Positions 56,799 to 64,000 of a stretch of DNA of 64,000 nt are shown here, piece by piece. The notes under the pieces are model-generated. The model was not told the DNA's origin, made no database searches, and was given only the letters and a program-made list of their open reading frames with translations. This DNA comes from Saccharum officinarum (Eukaryota > Streptophyta > Magnoliopsida > Poales > Poaceae). A program made the translations under genes and the position numbers. Within the stretch, counting starts at the first letter, position 1; each line of letters opens with the position of its first letter. The stretch is from assembly GCA_020631735.1 (NCBI GenBank), contig CM036215.1, positions 11,496,346-11,560,345 on the forward strand. The letters are read 5' to 3'.

Positions 56799-57000
56799 CC
56801 TTCCCTCCCGATGCGGCGGCGGGCGCGGCGCGAGGGCGCGCCCCCTGTGGGCGGCGCTCCTGCTCGGGTGGGGCCTGGCGGCCCCCTACCTCTCCCCCAT
56901 CCTCCGCACGCGTGCTTCGCTCCTCCAAGAAACCCTAGCTTCGTTTTTTTGCGGGATTGATTTCATCTTGCTTCATTCTCTTCCTTAGGGTTCCTGCGTT
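56541..57000 (+). other. GC- and pyrimidine-rich block, possible promoter and leader of an unidentified transcript
   Basis: The block has a sharp rise in GC, a (CT)n tract (56742-56796) and an AAACCCTAGC word at 56929-56938, a frequent feature near plant transcription starts. Possible frames exist at 56555-56988, one with a hydrophobic WAALLLGWGLAAPYLS segment, but none can be tied to a family. The 3 kb downstream hold no convincing exons. It could be a first exon with a long intron, or GC-rich captured DNA. Confidence 0.35.
56742..56796. repeat. (CT)n microsatellite
   Basis: About 27 CT units without interruption. Serine/leucine-repeat frames across it are artefacts. Confidence 0.95.
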
Positions 57001-59680
57001 CTTCGTGTTCTCTGTTTATCTATGGCGCCAATTAACTGTTCCAGCTTCACATATAAGTGTGATCCATCTCGAACCACTGCACCCTATATGTTTTGTTAGA
57101 TTTTGTGATTGATCTTAATCTCATGTCTCGCATTAAATTGTTCAACAGCAAAATAAAATTAATTGCTAAACTATTCCCAGATGATTGTCTTGTACCTTAA
57201 TCAATCAGCTACCGGTATTCCATCTCATATATGGACTAGCTGAGGATATGATTGTGCTCTGTAATGACACATAGAAATTGTTCTATTCATGTTTCGGATC
57301 ATACAGAGATTGTCTTGTGTGTTAATCAATCAGCTACCTGTATTCCATCTTATATCTAGAGTACCTGAGGATATACAGCCTTGCTGTTGCCACCTAGATC
57401 CTGATATTTTCTATTTCCCATTGGAAATACATGTTCTCATCTTTGTTTCACCTTTTTTGGCCTGATCTTTGTTTATCAAAATGGAATATGAGGTCATGGT
57501 CTCATAGATCAGGAATATTAAAACATAGGCCGCTACAAAGACAAATCAAACTTTTGATCCATTCATTTCTCCTTTCTCACTGTGCCATTTTGTACTGGTC
57601 GTTTGTTAGTCATTGCATCAAACATTTCAGATATTTCACATTCTTAGTGGCCTCAAAATGGTCCCATCTGCTCACTGCTAACCTTGCATTATATTCCTTC
57701 CTTTCTTTTACAATGCTTATTTTGATCTTTCGAATAACAAAAGATTGATAGAAACGTATATAGATATCTTATGACATCAATGGTTTGCAGTTGCAGTAGA
57801 CTCCTCTGTAAGTTTTTCCCTTCAATTTCGTAGGATTGATTGATATGGACATATGGCGATGTCGTATTACTACATGTCTTTCTTGCTGCCAATAATTATC
57901 TTCATTCTAATACTTAAGTCACCTTAGTTGGTTATTCATGGGTTTGAGACATCCATGTCACCTTAGTTGGTCATTCCCATTGTCACCCTTATCATTCATT
58001 GAGATGAATCCTTTATTAGGATACAGTATAATAAACAAACAGTAAATACATTTTTTTATGGGATTCCCTGGTTTCCATGGCTCCATGTCAGATTTTGTGT
58101 CACCAGATGCATTTATATGTATGCTCTTTGTCACTGCATGTCCCTTTTAATTAGCTTGTTGGTCACAGGTAATTTTGAGTGCTGAACTTGCCTTTCTTGA
58201 TTTATGCACCATAGGTGTTCCATGAAGTGCCATGATTTTGTAGCATCCACGACCGTGCTATTTATTTGTTGCTGATAAAAATTTCTATAGATTTTTTAGA
58301 CTGCCATCCACAACTCCACTATTTATATGCTACTGATAAATGTTTTCTCCTCAGCTCTTTTCTTCAAATCTTCATAGTAGAAGCACTTGGAATTATATAC
58401 CTTCACATCCTGTACTTGCATGGGTCTGTCAATAAAACTAATGTCAGGCTGTTGGCATAGTTATATTTCCTTAGTTTCGATTAGAGAACAATGAGTTTGC
58501 ATCGTCGATTTTTTTTACCAGTTTTTCAGCCCCACGTACCTTGTTTTGGATTTCAGGAACCTGCTCATGCGGCAAGACATTAATTCGGCAAGACATTAAT
58601 GGGCTACTTGCGTCACTCCCGTCTGTATCTGCTTATGGTCTAATGTTTTCTTTTTTAAATTTCTCCTCCTAACACACGCCACTGTTTGTTACACGGAACA
58701 CATGCCTATTAGATGCCTGTGATGAAAATTCCATATCCATTGCTCAGGGATATGATATGATGTTCGTTCGCCTGTGAGGTACTGGGCATGGCCAGTTACC
58801 TATATTGTGGAGTTTTTTTTAGAGTAACCCATCTATCAGCAAACCTCCGCCAACTTTCTATATGGTCCAAGCCTATTTGCAAATAATCTCCTGTCCTACC
58901 ATTTGCCAATTTGTGCATTCCACATTCATTATGGTCTCATGTTCTGACCATTCGCCATTTGCTATTTTTTTCCTACTTCGGCCTGCTATGAAAATTTGGC
59001 ATTCGTTACTCAATGTTATGATCCGATGGACAGACATCTCCAGTTAATCTCAGACTACATTGGAGCTTACAAGAGTCCTTTTCTTTGGGTTTGAACTGCT
59101 ATAAAACAAGGGAAGGGAGTGATTTCAATGGAACCATGAGTTTCTTATTCTAAAGATTTTGTTCTTAGTGTTAATACTTAGTACAAATGTGTTATTAATA
59201 TAAGACTATATTATTACATCCCCTTATATCCTATATAAGCTTAAGATCTTGGATTAGTCGATTGGTGCTTAAAGTAAACAGCTTTGGTTAACCTTTTCTG
59301 TACATCCCTTCTACAATTCCTTATGTGCCGTGGTGTATTACTAAAAACTATTACTAGGCTTCATATGCATCTGACATGATGGTAACATCTTTTCTCTTAT
59401 TCGTTACTATAAATATTATTTCGACACATTTTCTTATTCTTTCCTTCTTTGCTAAGCATGGTCTATTTATTATCTGGAATTTACTGCCTAAAATTAATAA
59501 TGCTTTTTAAAGTTGGAAAATAGCACATGTAAACTTGGAATTCCTATTGCCACTACAGATAAGAGTAGTCATTTTCGAACTTGATGACTTGGCATTTTAA
59601 ATGTAGGATTATCTGTTTATTGTTAAATATCTGCTACTCTATAGGAACGTGAAAAAAAAAGGTACCCTCCATAGGCTAAT
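57001..59680. other. Unassigned AT-rich DNA, intron-like texture
   Basis: No exon is recognised. A diverged direct repeat is present: GATTGTCTTGTACCTTAATC (57183) recurs as a variant at 57308, a period of 125 bases extending about 70 bases. A shorter GTCACCTTAGTTGGT repeat lies at about 57917 and 57958. Frequent T-rich tracts would suit either an intron or plain intergenic DNA. Confidence 0.45.
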
Positions 59681-60020
59681 GACAGACCAACAAATCTTTA
59701 TCTCTGCTCTACATTGACCATTCTTCTCCGTTTGTTCAAATGAGAAAAAGAATACCTCACCTGGTAGGCTATGAAATGAATTTTCTTCAGCATCAAATCA
59801 TCACTGCATCATCTTCCTGTAAGCTCACACTGAATATATAGCTAATCTATGACAGACCAACAAATCTTTATCTCTTCTCTACATTGACCATTCTTCTCCG
59901 TTTGTTCAAATGAGAAAAAGAATACCTCACCTGGTAGGCTATGTAATGAATTTTCTTCAGCATCAAAACATCACTGCATCATCTTCCTGTAAGCTCACAC
60001 TGAACATATGGCTAATCTAT
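59681..60020. repeat. Tandem duplication, two 170-bp units, recent
   Basis: Units 59681-59850 and 59851-60020 both run from GACAGACCAACAAATC to GCTAATCTAT. I count about five or six differences, so this duplication is younger than the one at 56201. No coding function is evident. Confidence 0.9.
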
Positions 60021-60302
60021 AGTCATTGCAGCATTCTGGTAGATTTCGTATTTACTTTTTCACATATTTTTCTATTCATGGATACCGAGACCAACATCTG
60101 CCAATCCGCATCTGCTTGGACAAAATCTTCATAAGATCCTTCTTTTTTCTCAAAAACGCAGGAGAACTACGCTTCATTATATTAAGAAGAGAATAAAGGG
60201 CAAGAGCCCATACAACACCACACACACACTAACAGGCTCTAAGGATTACATTCGCGCCGGGAACACCATTACCGAAGACGACCACGGCTGAGGTAGACAC
60301 TC

Positions 60303-60884
60303 TTAACTACCAGGGAGGGGGAAAAGGGCAGTCAAGAAAGATAGCCCTCGAGCCCCTGCCATAGACCATAAGCGTCGTTCCTCGCCGGCTAAGATCAGCG
60401 CTTTAGCTAGGTTTGGGGCTGCTCCATCAAAAACACAACCATTGCGATGGTTCCAAATAATCCAAGCTCCAAGAATAATAAGGGAATTAACTCCTTGCCT
60501 CATCAATCCATCATCAGTGATGCTGCTAGCATTTTCCCACCAAGCATGGAAGGATAGCTCTGTAGGCTGAGGGGACAAGTTTTGGAGACCGACCTATCGG
60601 AATAGAATGAACCAAAATTCTTTTGCAAACACACAATTAACAAGGAGATGGTCAATAGTCTCCTCTTCTTGGTCACAAAGAGGGCAGTACTCAGGGTGAG
60701 GCAATCCACGACGTGCCAGGCGATCAGCCGTCCAGCACCTGTTGTGTGCGACCAACCACATAAAGAAGCGACATTTGGGCGGTGCCCAAGTTTTCCAGAT
60801 TCTTTCCCATGGTCCAAAAGGAGTAGAACCCAAAAAGAATCCATCATATGTTGACTTAGCCGAGTATTTCCCATTAGAAGAGAG
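60303..60884 (-). pseudogene. LINE ORF2 C-terminal region (zf-RVT), downstream half
   Basis: Frames 60594-60833 and 60303-60578 carry the zinc-binding RVT region: GPWERIWKTWAPPKCRFFMW, LPHPEYCPLCDQEEETIDHL, then GVNSLIILGAWIIWNHRNGC after a frame change. The phrases match those at 21230-21660 one for one, so both belong to one LINE family. At least one frameshift lies between the two frames, so the copy is dead. The upstream coding continuation is across the inserted LTR at 63284 and beyond. Confidence 0.85.
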
Positions 60885-60888
60885 CCGC

Positions 60889-63283
60889 TGAAAGTCCCTA
60901 GTTTGGTTTTGGCTAATTGATGAAACCTAGGACTAACCTTTGTATCTAAGTGGATGATTTAGATAAAGGTGGTCATTGCATATGAGACATGACATTGACT
61001 CATATGACCAAGATGGTGAAGACCAAGATGAGGCTTGGCTCGATGGACCGGTTGTGAAGGTGAAGGGCAAGTCGAGGCTTCGAAGCGAAGGACCATGCGA
61101 TGGTGAAGCTTGAGCAAGACTTAGCGCCGACGGACCAATGCAACGGTGAAGAGCAAGTGAAGTCAAGGTCGATGGATCGAGATGGTCATGTGATGATATG
61201 AAGTGGATCATATCATTTGGAGAAACAAAATGGGCTCAAGGCAAAGGTATAACCATAGGGCCATCTTGTTTTACACTCAAGACACCATAGAGGGTGTGAG
61301 TGGTTTAGGATCGATAGCCGAACTATTAAGAGGGGAAGTCTTATCGGTTATTCGATGCACGGGTGCCACTAGGTGAATTCATGAAGTGCATTGCATGTAG
61401 AGCCTAGTGAGCTAATTGGAAAACCTTTGAAAATGATTGAGAAAAAGCTAACACACAAGCACATGGAGATATACACTTGATGGTGTTGGCACATTTGCAA
61501 AGGTGGCGTTGGTCGCGCTGTGGTTTGCGGGTAGAGAGGGGTTTGGGTTCCTCTCTCCCTCCCGCCGAGCGTGTGAGCGCGGGATTCAGGCGATTTCGAG
61601 GAAATGAAATGCCTATTTTCCACTACGCCGAAAGTCGGAAAAGAAACGGAGGCGAACGGGGTCACTAAGGTGACCGGACGCTGCACCGGACGCGGTCACG
61701 GTGTGACCGGACATGTCCGGTCAGTACAGCGCGGTATCGGGCGCGCAGGCTAGGGTTTGCAACCGGCACGTCCGGTCACTCGCGGGACCGGCGCGTCCGG
61801 TCAAGTGCCCAGAAGGAACTGCGGTTCGCAAGGACGATCGGACGTGGGGCGCGTCCGGTCACACGCGATCGGACGCGTCCGGTCGTTGAAGGAGCTTACT
61901 GGACTCTAACCGGACGCGGGCACTGTCGCGTCCGGTCATCGCAAGGAGCGCGTCCGGTCGTTGCGTCGCGGGCGCGTGGGTCAGTGCGATCGGCGCGTCC
62001 GGTCGTTCGACAGGCGCGTCCGGTCATCGGGACCGGCGCGTCCGGTCGTTGCCTGGGGCGCGTCCGGTCGTTGTTTTGACCGTTGGGGTCAGTGACCGTT
62101 GGAGAATCGGACGCGGCTGAGCGCGTCCGGTCAGTTACAACCAGCGCGTCCGGTCGTCCCGAAATCTGCCCAGTGAAGGGGTAACGGCTCTATTTGACCG
62201 TGGGGTTATAAATAGATGCCTTGGCCGGCCGTGGCCAATAGCTGAGCACACTATAGTCTTTGTGACTTGTGTGGTAGTGCTTGGAAGCCCTCTAACTCAC
62301 TCATGCTTGATAGTGTTCATCGGATCGAGTGAGAGAGCGATTCTAGTGCGTTGCTTTGAGAGATTGCATCGTGTGGCACTAGGTGATCGTGTTGCAAGCC
62401 GGTGGTGCTTGTTACTCTTGGAGGTTGCCACCTCCTAGACGGCTTGGTGGCTTGTGGCTCCGTCGAAGCTCGCAAGAAGATTGTGCGAGGCTCCGGAGAA
62501 GCTTTGTGAGGGGGATTGTGCTCACCCCGCGGGGATCGCGAAGAGCAACTCTAGTTAAGCGTGTCATTGAGCTACCACACTTTATGGTAGGTTCTTGCGG
62601 TGCCTTTTGAGAGGCTCGGTGTGTGACCGATTAGCCGCCGAACCACGAAGTGTTGGTCGACACAACGGGGACTAGCTTGGTGGCAACCAAGTGAACCTCG
62701 GGAGAAAATCACCGTGTCAACATTGTCTACTCTTCTCGGTGGTTTGCTTTCGTGCAACACAAGCTTGTATTTACTTTCATAATACTTGTGCTAGTGTAGT
62801 TGCTCTTGTTCTAGTTGTGCTTGTGTAGCTTGCTAGTTGTCTTCTTGCTTGTGTAGCTAGAAGCTTCCCTTTGCGTGACTAATTTGGTTTGTGTAACCTT
62901 GTTAGTCACATTGCTTAGTTTGTGTAGCTAAGTGTTTTGCGCTCTCTAATTTGGCATTAGTTGCCTTGTTATTGAGCTTTGCTAGCAAGCTTAAGCTTTG
63001 TGCTTTTGCTTCACTAGTTGTGTAGGAGCTCCCTCGTTTGGCAAAGTACTAGTGCATAGGTTTGTGTGACCTTGCTCTAGAATTGATTAGGTGAGCTCTT
63101 GGTAAGCTTAGCACCTTAGTTGCTTAATTAGGATGTTTGCAAGGTGCTAGAGAACTTAGATAGAGGGGTGTAGTCTTGGCTAGACCGATAAGTTTAATTC
63201 CGTATTTATTTTGGTTAGCCTACGCGTTTAAGTTTTAGAAAGGACTATTCACTCCCCCTCTAGTCCGCCATCTCGACCCTACA
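60889..63283 (+). mobile_element. Solo LTR of a Copia element related to the one at 1199
   Basis: The 2395-bp unit starts TGAAAGTCCCTAGTTTGG and ends CATCTCGACCCTACA, with the perfect duplication GCCGC on both sides (60884-60888 and 63284-63288). Its first ~600 bases are nearly the reverse complement of 2850-3469. The TATAAATA box is at 62207-62214 with GGCCGGCC just downstream, the same order as in the young Copia LTR. It is in plus orientation and lacks any internal region. It sits inside LINE ORF2. It is well diverged from the young LTR in its middle part, so it belongs to another subfamily. Confidence 0.93.
61668..62160. repeat. Cluster of GCGCGTCCGGTC motifs in the U3 of the solo LTR
   Basis: About twenty GTCCGGTC or GACCGGACGC sites lie within 500 bp, mostly in one orientation, directly upstream of the TATA box. 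The core is the same CCGGACGCG/CGCGTCCGG as in the young Copia LTR, but the arrangement and the spacers differ, so the motif was kept or re-amplified while the surroundings changed. Confidence 0.8.
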
Positions 63284-63971
63284 GCCGCCATATATGTTTG
63301 TCCTCAACCTCAGGCTGCAGCTGAAAATCCATCAAAATAGTACATAGTTGAAGAAATTCCACCATCACGCCAACTGTACGGGCTCCCTGAATGTCTGAAA
63401 TCCAAACCTGGGTAGTGAGGGCGTCCCGGACCGTGCGCCATTTGACCCTCCTTTTGGGAACAGCCGCAAAAAGGCGAGGTGCAAGGTCAGCAATGCATTG
63501 CCCATGGAGCCACCGGTCTATCCAGAAAAGAGTATTTGCACCATCTCCAATTTCAGAAACAACTGCCGCAGAGAAGAAGGCTCTTACTTGGTCCGGCACA
63601 TGGATTGGGAGAGCAGCCCAAGGACGATGAGGCTCTGTTTTCTGTAGCCAAACCCATCTCATGCGGAGGGACCAGCCAAGAGTTTTGAGTTCTAAAATTC
63701 CCAGGCCTCCAAGCTCCGGTGGGCGGCAAACTTTGACCCAAGCCACAAGACAGTGTCCACCTTTTGCATCTTTACGACCTCTCCAAAGAAACCCACGTCG
63801 AATTTTGTCCACCGCTTTGATAGCCCATGGAGGAAAATCAAAGGCCATAGCCAAGTAAACAATCATTCCAGTGAGAACTGCTTGTACCTGTACTCTTCTT
63901 CCAGTCCTTGTCATTAGGTCTGCCTTCCAGCCAGGAAGTTGATCTGCTATGCGGTCGATGATGGGCTGCAC
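63284..63971 (-). pseudogene. LINE ORF2 C-terminal region, upstream half
   Basis: One open frame (63971 down to the LTR junction at 63284) encodes the segment after the RT domain: LPGWKADLMTRTGRRVQVQA, IRRGFLWRGRKDAKGGHCLV, PELGGLGILELKTLGWSLRM and LFWIDRWLHGQCIADLAPR, ending at KHIWRL, where the solo LTR begins. The equivalent position in the LINE at 20783 reads RYIWKL and continues without a break. This half is open over 229 codons, suggesting the LINE was fairly young when the LTR landed. The RT catalytic region would lie beyond the window edge. Confidence 0.87.
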
Positions 63972-64000
63972 TTGTTCTTTAGTAAGTTTTCTTAGAGAGA

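Larger units (their letters stand above)
60141..64000 (-). mobile_element. LINE, 3' part, split by a solo LTR and running off the window
   Basis: On the minus strand the LINE enters at the window edge and ends at about 60144 with a short A-rich end (TTTTTTCTC on the plus strand), preceded by TTCTCCTGCG, which also ends the LINE at 20783. The coding part is cut by the LTR at 60889-63283. Joining the flanks across the GCCGC duplication restores the colinearity seen in the LINE at 20783. Because the 5' part lies outside, its length and target duplication are unknown. Confidence 0.88.

Noticed and set aside
56555..56988. Protein-coding first exon with a hydrophobic segment
   Set aside because: It overlaps the (CT)n tract, gives different proteins in overlapping frames, and lacks downstream exons or a family match.

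Overview
This window is repeat-rich nuclear DNA of a grass, probably a panicoid (sorghum, sugarcane, Miscanthus or maize type). The clues are SIRE/Maximus-type Copia LTRs, Tat-lineage Gypsy elements, grass-type MITEs, and a plant WNK-type kinase as the only recognisable host gene. No CRISPR array, operon or prokaryotic feature is present. I saw no tRNA or rRNA gene. Almost everything is a nest of transposons whose boundaries can be read from target-site duplications (TSDs).

Layout. 943-13538 is a non-autonomous MULE-like element (9-bp TSD TAGAATAGA) split by a very young Copia element at 1199-12193 (TSD GCGTG, two 2271-bp LTRs with one mismatch noticed). 14533-17039 (minus) is a WNK-like kinase gene in about six exons, probably broken by two 1-base indels. 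19557-24713 is a long LTR-like unit that received a 5'-truncated LINE at 20783-21911 and holds an (AT)n tract. 24714-26430 is non-coding LTR-like DNA. 26774-27884 is a decayed LINE ORF1.

28428-52102 is an old Tat-lineage Gypsy element on the minus strand. It carries an extra gene in antisense: a plant-mobile-domain (PMD) protein on the plus strand, with a spliced first intron, lying tail-to-tail with pol. Later insertions inflated it: a solo LTR (32513-34525, TSD TGTTC), a PIF/Harbinger element (34849-36554, TSD TTA), and a ~5-kb solo-LTR-like insertion (41299-47261, TSD ATCTT) that itself received a hAT element (41736-42604, TSD CCTATGTT). The right LTR (50240-52102) is followed by a second PMD copy (52373-54164), so this is an LTR-internal-LTR-internal tandem with a truncated second unit. 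That second PMD copy is split by a 372-bp LINE fragment whose empty site is preserved in the first copy.

54165-60140 is mostly unrecognised DNA with two MITEs, two separate 170-bp tandem duplications and a (CT)n-rich GC island. 60141-64000 is the 3' part of a minus-strand LINE cut in two by a solo LTR (60889-63283, TSD GCCGC) of the same broad family as the young Copia element.

No wholly new system is evident. The most interesting items are the antisense PMD gene in the Gypsy element, the dense short-motif clusters in three Copia-type LTRs, and the layered insertion history with its built-in empty site.
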